Shown here: one piece after another, positions 16,022 to 24,589 of the stretch
Layout: the number at the start of each line of letters is the position of its first letter
How positions within the stretch are numbered: position 1 is the first letter of the stretch
The notes under the pieces: model-generated
Databases searched by the model: none
What the model saw: only the letters and a program-made list of their open reading frames with translations
What the model was told of the DNA's origin: nothing
DNA from: Afifella pfennigii DSM 17143
GTDB lineage: Bacteria > Pseudomonadota > Alphaproteobacteria > Rhizobiales > Afifellaceae
DNA length: 36,085 bases
Direction of reading: 5' to 3'
Assembly (NCBI RefSeq): GCF_000688515.1
Contig: NZ_JHZK01000032.1
Span: forward strand, 1 to 36,085
Made by a program: the position numbers and the translations under genes

Positions 16022-17955
16022 CAGGCCGCCTTCTGCCGCGCCCGCGGCATGCAGACGAGATGGCCGGGGGCGACCTCCTGCAAGGCGGGATGCATGCCAT
16101 CGAGCAGCCGGTAGGGTTCGGGCCATTGCACCGGATCGGATGCGCCGCTTTCCGTCAAGGCGGCGAAATCGAGCTTCTGATCGAGGCTCGGCGTCGGGAT
16201 CGCCTTCAACAGCGCCTGCGTATAGGGATGGCGGGCATCCTCGATGATCGCCTTCTTGCCGGCGATCTCCACGATCCTGCCCGCGCACATGACCGCCACG
16301 CGGTCGGCGATATAGTCGACGACGGCGAGGTTGTGGCTGACGAAGACGAAAGTGAGGCCGAGCTCGGCCTTCAGATCCTTCAGGAGATTGAGGATCTGCG
16401 CCTGCACGGAGACGTCGAGAGCGGAGACCGGCTCGTCGCAAAGCAGCATCTCCGGCGCCAAAGCGAGGGCGCGGGCAATGCCGATGCGCTGACGCTGGCC
16501 GCCGGAGAAGGAATGCGGATAGCGCCGGAGGTGGCTGACATTGAGGCCCACCATGCGGATGAGTTCCTTCACCCGCTCGTAGCGCTCGTCCGGGGAGCCG
16601 ACATCATGGATGATGAGCGGCTCGGCAAGGATATCGCGGACCGTCATGCGCGGGCTCAAGGAGGAGAAGGGATCCTGGAAGATGAGCTGCACGCGGCGGC
16701 GGAAGGCGAAGCGCTCGGCCGACGTTAGTCCGGTCAAATCGCGCGCCTCGCCATTGAAGCGGTAGAGAACCTTACCGGCATCCGGCGTCTCGGCGCCGAG
16801 AATGACCTTCGCCGTCGTCGTCTTGCCGGAACCGGACTGGCCGACAAGGCCAAGGCATTCGCCGCGCTCCACCTTCAGGCTCACCTCGTCCATGGCGCGG
16901 ATGGTGCGGCTGCCGGCGCCGGGCCCGGTGCGGCGCAGATGATAGAGCTTGGAAACGCCCTTCAGCTCCAAGAGCGGGGCGGAGACGATCGGCTTGGCCT
17001 CGCGCGCCTGGTGCAGGAACATCGCCGGGCGCGTCTCGATCGGACGAATGGGCTGCAACCGCTCGCCAGGCGCCATATCGAAGCGCGGCACGGCGTTGAG
17101 AAGCGATTTCAGATAGGGATGGCCCGGCCTGCGAAAGACGTCGTCGATCGTTCCCGATTCCATGATGCGGCCGCGATAGATCACCGACACGTAGTCCGCC
17201 ATGTTGGCGACGACGCCGAAATCGTGGGTGATCAAGAGCACCGCCATGTGCAGCTCGGCCTGGACGCGGCGGATGAGGTAGAGCACTTCCGCCTGGATGG
17301 TCACGTCAAGCGCCGTGGTCGGCTCGTCGGCGATGAGCAGCGCCGGCTGGCACATCAGTGCCATGGCGATGACCGCCCGCTGGCGAAGCCCGCCGGAAAG
17401 CTCGAAGGGATAGACCGAGAGCGCCCGCTCCGGATCGGGAAACTGAACGAGGCGCAGCATCTCGGCGGAGATCTGGCGCGCCTCTTTCTCGCTGGCGCCG
17501 CGATGCAGGCGCACCACCTCGCCGAGCTGATCTCCGATCGTATGCAGCGGCGACAAGGCCGTCATCGGCTCCTGAAAGACGATGGAGATGCGATCGCCGC
17601 GGATGGCGCGCATGGCGCTGCTGGAAGGATGCAACGCGGCCAGATCGACGGTCTTGTCGCTTTGCGGATCGGAAAACAGCATCTGGCCGGAGACGACCCG
17701 CCCCTTCTTCGGCAAAATGCCGAGAATCGCCTGCGAGATCACCGTCTTGCCAGAACCGGACTCGCCCACCAGCGCCACCGTGGAGCCGCGCGGCACGCGC
17801 AGGGACACGCCGTCGACGGCACGCATCATCCCGTCATCGCCGGCAAAGTCGATGACGAGATCGCGGATGTCGAGCACCGGTAAAGCGGGATCGGCCTGCC
17901 TCACGGCAGCGCCCTGCCTCACCGGTTGCGTCGCAGGTGGTAGAAGCTCATTCAC
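16021..17955 (-). CDS. ABC transporter ATPase, two fused NBDs (DppD-DppF / YejF type)
   Basis: Energises the peptide-type importer. One chain carries two complete nucleotide-binding domains. The first has GESGSGKT (residues 64-71 from the GTG), signature LSGGLRQR and Walker [13 protein letters not shown]. The second has GQSGSGKT, signature FSGGQRQR and Walker [13 protein letters not shown]. Both catalytic Glu residues and H-loop His ([16 protein letters not shown]) are intact, in sharp contrast to the exporter further down the operon. The oligopeptide-transporter C-terminal extensions ([18 protein letters not shown]) follow each domain. The start is uncertain: GTG 17955 is given; TTG 17991 is in frame and adds 12 residues; neither has a convincing ribosome-binding site. 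It leads the importer genes and lies 85 nt after the methyltransferase gene. Confidence 0.93.
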   Translation of the reverse strand: MNELLPPATQPVRQGAAVRQADPALPVLDIRDLVIDFAGDDGMMRAVDGVSLRVPRGSTVALVGESGSGKTVISQAILGILPKKGRVVSGQMLFSDPQSDKTVDLAALHPSSSAMRAIRGDRISIVFQEPMTALSPLHTIGDQLGEVVRLHRGASEKEARQISAEMLRLVQFPDPERALSVYPFELSGGLRQRAVIAMALMCQPALLIADEPTTALDVTIQAEVLYLIRRVQAELHMAVLLITHDFGVVANMADYVSVIYRGRIMESGTIDDVFRRPGHPYLKSLLNAVPRFDMAPGERLQPIRPIETRPAMFLHQAREAKPIVSAPLLELKGVSKLYHLRRTGPGAGSRTIRAMDEVSLKVERGECLGLVGQSGSGKTTTAKVILGAETPDAGKVLYRFNGEARDLTGLTSAERFAFRRRVQLIFQDPFSSLSPRMTVRDILAEPLIIHDVGSPDERYERVKELIRMVGLNVSHLRRYPHSFSGGQRQRIGIARALALAPEMLLCDEPVSALDVSVQAQILNLLKDLKAELGLTFVFVSHNLAVVDYIADRVAVMCAGRIVEIAGKKAIIEDARHPYTQALLKAIPTPSLDQKLDFAALTESGASDPVQWPEPYRLLDGMHPALQEVAPGHLVCMPRARQKAA

Positions 17956-18040
17956 GGCAGCCAGCTTGGCGAACAGTTCAAAAGCGCGCAAGATTTAACG
18001 CAAGACATGCTTGAGGAAGACGACAGGTGGGTGACAGCTT

Positions 18041-18727
18041 TCACTTCGCCCTCGACCGGGTGCTCTTGCGCGCTTCCACGTAAAGGCTCTCCCAGGCGCG
18101 CTCAGGCGAATCGAGAATCAGCCGCCGGTCGGCGCCTTCGCCAAAGCTGCAGCGGCGGATGTCCTCAAATCCCGCCTCGCGCATGATCTCGGCCAGAAAC
18201 GCGAAGTCGTAGGCGCATTTGTGCCCCCAATTGTGGTTGAGGTTCCACATCGCCTCGGCCGGCAGCTTCCATTGCAGGAATTTTTCGTGCGGCACCTCGC
18301 CGGCGTAATAGGCGGCGTATTTCTCCAAGGAAGGCACGATGATGCGGATGACGGCGTCTGGCGCCATCACCCGCCGAAGCTCGGCGAGCAGGCGGCGGGC
18401 ATCGGCGATCCTGAGATGCTCCAGGACATGCTCGGCATAAATCCCTTGGAAAAAATCGTCGCGGCAGCGCAAAGGCCGGCGAAGATCGAGCGCCCAATCC
18501 ACCTGGCGCGGCGGCCTGCCGAGGAGACGGCGGGCGAAGTCCAAGGGGAAAAAATCTGCGTTCACATAGGCTTCGTGCCGCTTCTTGCCGAAGCCGAGAT
18601 TGAGCAGCCGGTTCTTCGGCGGGGGATGGGCGCGAAACGGCGAAAGCAGGAAGGAGACCAGCTCAAAGCTCAGGTCCTCACGGCCGCGACGCCATTTGGC
18701 GCGAAAGTCATGCTTGTCGTCAGACAT
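18041..18727 (-). CDS. class I SAM-dependent methyltransferase
   Basis: A 228-residue protein with a methyltransferase-11-like domain: motif I LLNLGFGKKRHEAYVNAD (about 41-58) for SAM, an acidic residue in WALDLRRPL, and motif IV region YAEHVLEHL (98-106), then the GAP-type RRLLAELRRVMAPDAVIRI segment. The pattern HVLEHL with a preceding LNLG is common in methyltransferases of surface-polysaccharide loci. The start is set at ATG 18727 (MSDDKHDFR), since the longer frame to 18877 would run into the divergent glycosyltransferase gene. It is divergent from that gene across 148 bp, which should hold both promoters. By context it may methylate a sugar of the glycan; it could equally be the first gene of the leftward importer unit. 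Confidence 0.85.
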   Translation of the reverse strand: MSDDKHDFRAKWRRGREDLSFELVSFLLSPFRAHPPPKNRLLNLGFGKKRHEAYVNADFFPLDFARRLLGRPPRQVDWALDLRRPLRCRDDFFQGIYAEHVLEHLRIADARRLLAELRRVMAPDAVIRIIVPSLEKYAAYYAGEVPHEKFLQWKLPAEAMWNLNHNWGHKCAYDFAFLAEIMREAGFEDIRRCSFGEGADRRLILDSPERAWESLYVEARKSTRSRAK

Positions 18728-18875
18728 CAGCGCTGCGATAAGCCGCGGCGCAGACAAGGGCAATCGGCATCGGCCCGCTTGCCTGTGGACCAAAAGCCAG
18801 GATAGGGTCTCGCAGGACAATGGACTGGAGGGATCGTGGTCCTGTCCCATCGCATGCGGCAGGTGCCTTGAAGGC

Positions 18876-20072
18876 ATGATTCAACGATCGCGCATCCTCA
18901 TCTACAGCCACGACACCTTCGGTCTCGGGCATCTGAGACGCTGCCAGGCGCTTGCGGCGGCGATCGTCGACGAATTCGAGCACGCCTCGGTGATGATCCT
19001 GTCGGGCTCACCGATCATCGGCAGCTTCGAATATTGCTCGCGGGTCGATTTCGTGCGCGTGCCCGGCGTCATCAAGCTGAGGAACGGCGAATACACCTCG
19101 CTCAACCCGAAGATCGACATCAGCGAGACGCTGTCGATCCGCTCTTCCATCATCGAGCATACCGCCTCCATCTACCGACCGGACATCTTCATCGTCGACA
19201 AGGAGCCTTACGGGCTGCGCGGCGAGGTACGCCCCACCCTCTCGGCGCTGAAGCGGCAGGGCACGCAACTCGTGCTGGGCCTCAGGGACGTTCTCGACGA
19301 CCAGCAGATCCTGGCCACCGAATGGACGCGCAAGGAAGCCTATGACGCGCTCACCTATCTCTACGACGAGATCTGGGTCTATGGGCTGAAATCCATCTAC
19401 GATCCGCTCGCCGGCCTGCCCTTGCCGGAGACGGTGCGCCAGAAGATGGTCTTCACGGGCTATCTGCGCCGGCATCTGCCGAAGGGCGACCTGCACGACG
19501 AAGCCCCCTTCGAGGGCGATCCCTACATCATCGTCACGCCGGGCGGCGGCGCCGACGGCATGGAGCTCGTCGACTGGGTGCTGCGTGCCTACGAAGCGCA
19601 AGAGCGCGCCCTCTATCCCGCCCTCATCGTGCTCGGCCCGTTCATGTCGCAGAACGACCAGCTCGCCTTCATGGAGCGGGCCGGCAACCTGCGGAACGTC
19701 AAGATGATTCGCTTTACTCCGCAGCTGGAGCCGCTGATCGACAAGGCCATCGCGCTGGTGGGCATGGGCGGCTACAACACCTTCTGCGAGGCGCTCTCCT
19801 TCGACAAGCCGACGCTGCTCATCCCGCGCATCGTGCCGCGCCGGGAACAGGCTATCCGCGCCGAGCGCGCCGAGGCGCTCGGCCTTGCCACGCATCTGCC
19901 CATCGACCGCTATCCGGACGTCACCGCGATCACCGACGCGCTTGCCAAACTGCCCGAGCGCTCGCCGCCCTCCGCCAGCCAGATCCCCGGGCTCTTGGAC
20001 GGCTGGAAGACCGTCCATGATCGGATCGCACAGGTGTTGGAGCCGCCGGCCATCAAACGCAGCCTCCCCTAG
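18876..20072 (+). CDS. MurG/COG4671-like glycosyltransferase
   Basis: A 398-residue GT-B fold predicted glycosyltransferase. The opening RILIYSHDTFGLGHLRRCQALA with FGLGHLRR, then ILSGSPIIGSF, VDFVRVPGV, DIFIVDKEPYGLRGE and LGLRDVLDD, match the COG4671 predicted glycosyltransferases. The C-terminal half holds a donor-binding pattern GMGGYNTFCEALSFDKPTLLIPR, as in MurG-like (GT28) enzymes. No signal peptide; likely at the cytoplasmic face of the membrane. The ATG at 18876 begins the conserved domain almost at once; upstream frame is unconserved. Its TAG stop (20070-20072) lies inside the left terminal repeat of the inserted element, so the last residues may derive from that insertion. First gene of the rightward glycan block. 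Confidence 0.9.
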   Translation: MIQRSRILIYSHDTFGLGHLRRCQALAAAIVDEFEHASVMILSGSPIIGSFEYCSRVDFVRVPGVIKLRNGEYTSLNPKIDISETLSIRSSIIEHTASIYRPDIFIVDKEPYGLRGEVRPTLSALKRQGTQLVLGLRDVLDDQQILATEWTRKEAYDALTYLYDEIWVYGLKSIYDPLAGLPLPETVRQKMVFTGYLRRHLPKGDLHDEAPFEGDPYIIVTPGGGADGMELVDWVLRAYEAQERALYPALIVLGPFMSQNDQLAFMERAGNLRNVKMIRFTPQLEPLIDKAIALVGMGGYNTFCEALSFDKPTLLIPRIVPRREQAIRAERAEALGLATHLPIDRYPDVTAITDALAKLPERSPPSASQIPGLLDGWKTVHDRIAQVLEPPAIKRSLP

Positions 20073-20358
20073 AGCATGTCATACCTTGATGGATGCGTTC
20101 TGCCGCGGGGATGTTGCGGCAAGGGCGAGGGGATCGGCGAGGCCGTAGCGGGGCTACGGACGAGCCGAGCGCCGGAGGATCTGGCGCAAAAGCCCCCGGC
20201 CCGCCGTCAAGATTCCAAGGGGCGGGTTTTGCCTCGGCGGGCGCTCGCCGCGTCGAGCCGCTCGCCCGATGCCCTGCATCGCGCGGCGCGTCTCTCCTGT
20301 CGCTCGTCTCGCCGAAACCAAAACAGAACCGCTTCCAGCAAGGCATGACACGCTCTAG
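20069..20358. repeat. MITE-like element with imperfect terminal inverted repeats
   Basis: A 290-bp element fills the gap between two glycosyltransferase genes. Its left end (20069-20102) and the reverse complement of its right end (20324-20358) match at 30 of 34 aligned bases with one 1-base gap; both begin CTAGAGC(A/G)TGTCAT(A/G)CCTTG. The interior is GC-rich with no transposase and has an internal hairpin at 20143-20159. This resembles the non-autonomous intergenic palindromic repeats common in alphaproteobacterial genomes. The only visible CTAG duplication coincides with the repeat ends, so a target-site duplication cannot be told apart. It contains the stop codon of the left gene and an in-frame ATG (20345) for the right gene. 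Confidence 0.65.
20143..20159. repeat. hairpin CCGTAGC-GGG-GCTACGG inside the element
   Basis: A perfect 7-bp inverted repeat with a 3-base loop within the MITE-like element. It should fold in RNA or single-stranded DNA and may contribute to attenuation or RNA processing between the two glycosyltransferase genes. No T-run follows. Confidence 0.5.
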
Positions 20359-20374
20359 CCGGCTCTTTCCGCTC

Positions 20375-21589
20375 ATGCGCGTTGCGACGATCCTCAAAGG
20401 CTATCCGCGCCTTTCCGAAACCTTCATTGCCCAGGAGATCCTGGAGCTGGAGAAGCGCGGCATCGCCCAGATCATCGTCTCTCTGCGCCATCCGACCGAT
20501 CCTTGCGAACACGATCTGCACCGCGAGATTAAGGCGGAGCGGCTCTATCTGCCGGAATATCTGAAGGACGAGCCGGAGCGGCTTGCGCGTGCCCGGCAGG
20601 CGGCAAAGCGCCTGCCGGGCTATCAAGCGGCGCATGAGGCCTTCACCGCCGATCTTGCCGCCGATGCAAGCGCCAACCGGCGCCGCCGCTTCGGTCAGGC
20701 CTGCGTGCTCGCCACCGAGCTGCCCGCCGATATCGGCTGGATGCACTGCCATTTCCTGCACACCCCGGCCTCCGTCGCCCGCTATGCCAGCCTGATGACG
20801 GGAATTCCCTGGTCCTTTTCCGCCCATGCCAAGGATATCTGGACGACACCGCCGGCCGAGCTTTCCGCAAAGCTCGCCTCGGCCCGTTGGGGCGTCACCT
20901 GCACCGGCGTCAACGCGGCCTATCTGAAGGGTCTGACGGACACGCCGGAGAAAGTCAGCCTCGTCTATCACGGCCTCGACCTGCGTCGTTTCCCGGACCG
21001 GCCGTGCGAGCATCCCGCGCGCGAGCGCATCACCCTGCTCACCGTCGGGCGAGCGGTGGAGAAGAAGGGCTTTTCGGATCTTCTGCGCGCCCTTGCCCGG
21101 CTGAGGGCCGATCCACGCTGGCGGCTCGTCCATATCGGCGGCGGCGGGCTGATGCGGCGCCTTTCGGCGGAGGCGGAGAGACTTGGCATCGCCGAGCGCG
21201 TCAGCTTTCGCGGCGCGCAGCCGCGCGAGGCGGTGTTTGAGGCTCTGAAGGAAGCGGATATCTTCGTCCTGCCCTCGCGCATCGCCGCCTCGGGCGACCG
21301 GGACGGCTTGCCGAACGTGCTCCTGGAGGCGGCCGCCTTCGCCCTGCCCATCATCGCCACCAAGGTCTCCGCGATCCCCGAGCTTGTCCGCGAGGAGGAG
21401 ACGGGACGATTGGTGCCGGAGCGCGATCCGAAACGGCTGGCGGCGGCGATCGCCGCGCTGATGGACGATCCGCCCGCCCGCAAGCGGCTAGGGCTTGCCG
21501 CTTTCGCCCGGCTGCAGGCGGATTTCTCCTGCGAGCCAGGCATCGATCTTTTGGCCGACAAGCTGAAGCGCTCGCTCGCGGAACGATGA
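20375..21589 (+). CDS. glycosyltransferase, GT-B family 4 type
   Basis: A 404-residue glycosyltransferase. N-terminal acceptor domain: MRVATILKGYPRLSETFIAQEI, the standard opening of family 4 enzymes of exopolysaccharide loci, and WMHCHFLHTPASVARYASLM, with SFSAHAKDIW. C-terminal donor domain: LLTVGRAVEKKGFSDLLRAL and the retaining-enzyme segment DGLPNVLLEAAAFALPIIAT. The start at 20375 is preferred because the earlier ATG (20345) lies within the terminal repeat of the inserted element; neither has a strong ribosome-binding site. Its stop overlaps the next glycosyltransferase start by 4 nt, so translation is probably coupled. The donor and linkage cannot be read. Confidence 0.92.
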   Translation: MRVATILKGYPRLSETFIAQEILELEKRGIAQIIVSLRHPTDPCEHDLHREIKAERLYLPEYLKDEPERLARARQAAKRLPGYQAAHEAFTADLAADASANRRRRFGQACVLATELPADIGWMHCHFLHTPASVARYASLMTGIPWSFSAHAKDIWTTPPAELSAKLASARWGVTCTGVNAAYLKGLTDTPEKVSLVYHGLDLRRFPDRPCEHPARERITLLTVGRAVEKKGFSDLLRALARLRADPRWRLVHIGGGGLMRRLSAEAERLGIAERVSFRGAQPREAVFEALKEADIFVLPSRIAASGDRDGLPNVLLEAAAFALPIIATKVSAIPELVREEETGRLVPERDPKRLAAAIAALMDDPPARKRLGLAAFARLQADFSCEPGIDLLADKLKRSLAER

Positions 21590-22692
21590 AGATCGCCTTT
21601 TACGCGCCGATGAAGCCGCCGGACCATCCCGTGCCTTCCGGCGACCGCAGCTTCTCGCGCGCCATCCTGTCCGCGCTTACCGCCCTCGGCCATGAGGTCG
21701 AGATCGTCTCGCGCTTGCGTTCCTGGACGGGCGCGCCGGAGGAACAGGCGGGTCTGCGCCGCGCCGGGCTTGCGGAAGCGGATGCGGTGGTGGAGCGCCT
21801 TAGGGCGGCACCGCCAGACTTTTTCCTCACCTACCATCTCTATCACAAGGCGCCCGACTGGATCGGGCCGAAAGTGGCGGACGCCTTCGCCATCCCCTAT
21901 GCCGCGATCGAGGCAAGCTATGCACGGCGCCGGCTGGAGGGCGCCTGGGCGCTCGGTGCGGCCGATGCCAGAAAGGCGCTGCTGAAGGCCTCGCTGGTGG
22001 CCGCCATCCAGACGGAGGACGAGGCGGGCCTGAGAGAGATTCTGCCGGCCGAGCGGGTGACACGCCTGACGCCCTTCACCGATCTCTCGCCCTTTTCCGC
22101 CGCCCCGCAACAGCGCGCGGATGGCGGGCCGCTCAAGCTCCTCGCCGTCGGCATGATGCGCCAGGGCAACAAGGCCGATACCTACCGCGCGCTGGCGACG
22201 GCGCTGAAGGCCTGGACCCTTACCGATTGGCGGCTGACGGTTGCGGGCGACGGGCCGGAGCGGGAGGGGCTGGAGGCCTTGTTTGCGCCCGAACGCAGCG
22301 ATTTCCTCGGCCAGGTGCCCAACGCGGCGATGCCTGGCATCTATGCGGGAGCCGATATCTTCGTCTGGCCTTCGGTGAAGGAGCCTTTCGGTTTCGTCTT
22401 CATGGAAGCGATGGCGGCCGGGCTTGCCTGTATCGGCGGGCGAAGCGGCGGCGTGCCGGACGTCATCCGCGAGGGGCGCACCGGCTTTCTCGTCGACGCG
22501 GGCGAGCCGGAAAGCATCCTCGCCGCGCTGGAAGCGCTGCGCGAGCCGGCGTTGCGCCGCCGTATGGGCGAGGAGGCGCGGCAGATCGCCATCACCGAGC
22601 ACAGCGTTGAGGCCGGCGCGCGGGCGCTTGCGGCCTTGCTTGCCCGCGCGGTGGAGAATTTTGAACGGGGGATCGGCGGATGCGGGCGCTGA
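21586..22692 (+). CDS. glycosyltransferase, GT-B family 4 type
   Basis: A 368-residue GT-B enzyme. The N terminus MKIAFYAPMKPPDHPVPSGDRSFSRAIL is typical, with PSGDR as the early glycine-containing loop. The donor-binding half has KLLAVGMMRQGNKADTYRALATAL, LTVAGDGPEREGLEALF, the FLGQVPNAAMPGIYAGADIFVWPS segment and the nucleotide-sugar site EPFGFVFMEAMAAGLACIGGRSGGVPDVI, in which two Glu residues sit eight positions apart (EX7E-like), a retaining family 4 mark. It overlaps the preceding gene by 4 nt and the following gene by 13 nt, within a tightly packed five-gene block. Confidence 0.92.
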   Translation: MKIAFYAPMKPPDHPVPSGDRSFSRAILSALTALGHEVEIVSRLRSWTGAPEEQAGLRRAGLAEADAVVERLRAAPPDFFLTYHLYHKAPDWIGPKVADAFAIPYAAIEASYARRRLEGAWALGAADARKALLKASLVAAIQTEDEAGLREILPAERVTRLTPFTDLSPFSAAPQQRADGGPLKLLAVGMMRQGNKADTYRALATALKAWTLTDWRLTVAGDGPEREGLEALFAPERSDFLGQVPNAAMPGIYAGADIFVWPSVKEPFGFVFMEAMAAGLACIGGRSGGVPDVIREGRTGFLVDAGEPESILAALEALREPALRRRMGEEARQIAITEHSVEAGARALAALLARAVENFERGIGGCGR

Positions 22693-23822
22693 TTTGGGCG
22701 CAGAACCTGCTCGGCACCGGCCACGCCGTGCGGGCCGGGGCGATCGCCCAGGCACTCAGCCGGACGGGCGCTGAGGTAACGCTGGTCACCGGCTCCCCCC
22801 TGCCCGCCTCCATGCGCACCGAACATATCGACATCGTAACCCTGCCGGCGGCGCGCGCCGCCGACACCTCCTTCAGCGCCATCCTCGACGAAAGGGGCGA
22901 GCGCGTCGACGAGGCCTGGTGGGCGCGCCGGCGCGACATCCTTCTTCAGGCGGCGCGCCAGGCAAAGCCGGACATCCTCCTCACCGAGGCCTTCCCCCTC
23001 GCCCGCCGCGCCTTCTCGGCGGAGCTCCTGCCGCTCATCGCCGCCTGCCGAGAGCTTTGCGACAGATGCTTCATCGCCGCCTCCATTCGCGACATCCTGG
23101 TGCGCAAGCCGGCGGCGAAGGAGGCAGCGATGGCCGATCTGGCGCTCGCCCATTACGACGCCATCCTCGTTCATGCCGATCCGGCGCTGGTGCGCCTTGA
23201 GGCGAGTTTCGGCGCGGCGGAGCGGCTGGCGCCTCTCATCCACTACACCGGCTATATCGCCAATGGCGCCAGCGCGAAGGCCGAGCCCGGCCTCGGCGAG
23301 AACGAAGTCATCGTCTCTGCCGGGGGCGGCGCGGTGGGACGGAAGATCCTCGCCGCCGCCTTGCAGGCGCGCGCCTTCAGCGGCGAGGCGGGCAAGCTCA
23401 CCTGGCGCATCCTGGCCGGCGCCAATCTCCCGCAGAGCGATTTCGCCCGGCTCGCCGAAGCGGCACCGGCGGGCATCATCGTGGAGCGCGCCCGGCCGGA
23501 TTTCCCCGAACTGCTCAACCGGGCCCGCCTTTCCGTCAGCCAGGCCGGCTACAACACCGTGGTCGACATTCTCGCCGCCGGCGTGCCGGCCGTCGTCGTT
23601 CCCTTCGCGGAAGGCTCAGAGACCGAGCAGACGCAGCGCGCGGCGCTTCTCACGGACAAGGGGCTTGCCGTCGCGCTCACCGAGGCGGAGCTTTCCCCGT
23701 CCAGGCTGGCGCGTGCCGTCGACGCGGCGATGGCGCTCACGCCGGAAACGGCATCCATCCGCCTTGGCGGCGCGCAAGAGACGGCGCGGCTCCTTGTGCA
23801 GGCTGCCGGGGGGCGGCCATGA
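22680..23822 (+). CDS. MurG-like glycosyltransferase (second copy in locus)
   Basis: A 380-residue GT-B protein starting MRALIWAQNLLGTGHAVRAGAIAQALS. The GTGH turn corresponds to FGLGH of the first glycosyltransferase gene, and further shared marks are PDILLTEAFPLARR (for DIFIVDKEPYGLRGE), a TGYI segment, VIVSAGGGAVGRKIL, and the donor site SQAGYNTVVDILAAGVPAVVVPF, corresponding to GMGGYNTFCEALSFDKPTLLIP. The two are thus distant relatives of the MurG/COG4671 type. Substrate unknown. GGGGGAT lies about 7 nt before the ATG. It overlaps both neighbours and is probably translationally coupled to them. Confidence 0.9.
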   Translation: MRALIWAQNLLGTGHAVRAGAIAQALSRTGAEVTLVTGSPLPASMRTEHIDIVTLPAARAADTSFSAILDERGERVDEAWWARRRDILLQAARQAKPDILLTEAFPLARRAFSAELLPLIAACRELCDRCFIAASIRDILVRKPAAKEAAMADLALAHYDAILVHADPALVRLEASFGAAERLAPLIHYTGYIANGASAKAEPGLGENEVIVSAGGGAVGRKILAAALQARAFSGEAGKLTWRILAGANLPQSDFARLAEAAPAGIIVERARPDFPELLNRARLSVSQAGYNTVVDILAAGVPAVVVPFAEGSETEQTQRAALLTDKGLAVALTEAELSPSRLARAVDAAMALTPETASIRLGGAQETARLLVQAAGGRP

Positions 23823-24589
23823 ACGAAAGCGAGAGACAAAAGGAGCGCTTCCTGGCCGCTCTGGCAGGCGCCGCGGCGACCGGAGAGCCGATCCGCTTCT
23901 TCTGGCGCGACGACGACGCGGTGGAGCCGACGCCGGCCCTGGAGCAGCTGCTTGCGCTCTTCGGCGAGGAGGGCGCGCCGCTTAGCCTCGCCGTCATCCC
24001 CGAGCCGGCCCGGCCGGCGCTCGCGCAGCGCCTGAAGCGCGAGCCTAAGGTCGCCGTCCTGCAGCACGGCTTCGCCCATCGCAACCATGCGCGGCCGGGC
24101 GAGAAGAAGTCGGAATTTCCCGCTTCACGCGCGCTTGCCGCCTCGCTCGGCGACATTGAGGCGGGATGGGCGCGGCTGGAAAACCTGTTCGCCGCGCCGC
24201 TGCCGGTCTTCGTGCCGCCCTGGAACCGTATCGCCGCGCCGGTCGCCGAGCGGCTCGCCGGGCTCCGCTTCGCCGGCCTGTCGCGCTACGGCCCGAGCCG
24301 GGGCGTGCGGGGCGAGAGGAACGCCCATCTCGATATCGTCGACTGGCGGGGAACGCGCGGCTTCATCGGCCGCGAGGCGGCTTTTCAGCGTCTCGCCGAG
24401 GAGGCGGAGGCACGCCTTGCCGGCGACCGGCAGCCGGTCGGCATCCTCACCCACCATCTGGTCCACGACGCAGAGTGCTGGGAATTCTGCGCCGAACTCG
24501 TCAGGCTTCTCGCCGAACATCCCGGCGCGGCGATGCCGGCCATTTCGGAGATCTTCCGCCTCAACGCGGACGAAGGCGGCGATGGCTGA
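23819..24589 (+). CDS. polysaccharide deacetylase family protein
   Basis: A 256-residue CE4/polysaccharide-deacetylase-like protein that would remove acetyl groups from N-acetyl hexosamines. The metal-site marks are visible: FFWRDDDA (D31-D33) and LQHGFAHRNH (H83, H87), plus VPPWNR (133-137) equivalent to the family's RxPW loop, and a late HHLVHD. There is no signal peptide, unlike many secreted CE4 enzymes, so it likely acts on a cytoplasmic lipid-linked glycan intermediate. Its ATG overlaps the previous stop by 4 nt and its end overlaps the sulfotransferase start by 8 nt. The context suggests it unmasks an amine that the sulfotransferase could modify; that is inference. Confidence 0.87.
   Translation: MNESERQKERFLAALAGAAATGEPIRFFWRDDDAVEPTPALEQLLALFGEEGAPLSLAVIPEPARPALAQRLKREPKVAVLQHGFAHRNHARPGEKKSEFPASRALAASLGDIEAGWARLENLFAAPLPVFVPPWNRIAAPVAERLAGLRFAGLSRYGPSRGVRGERNAHLDIVDWRGTRGFIGREAAFQRLAEEAEARLAGDRQPVGILTHHLVHDAECWEFCAELVRLLAEHPGAAMPAISEIFRLNADEGGDG

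Noticed and set aside
14051-16441. Extension of the solute-binding protein to 796 residues.
   Set aside because: The extra 140 residues are Arg-rich antisense-free shadow of the overlapping ATPase gene; the ATG at 16021 gives a signal peptide and a TGATG junction.
17992-18000. Single TTAAC half-site upstream of the importer ATPase gene.
   Set aside because: No second half-site at 6-bp spacing, so not a full CtrA box.
18585-18875. N-terminal extension of the first glycosyltransferase back to 18585.
   Set aside because: It overlaps the divergent methyltransferase gene and has no conserved sequence; the domain begins right after ATG 18876.
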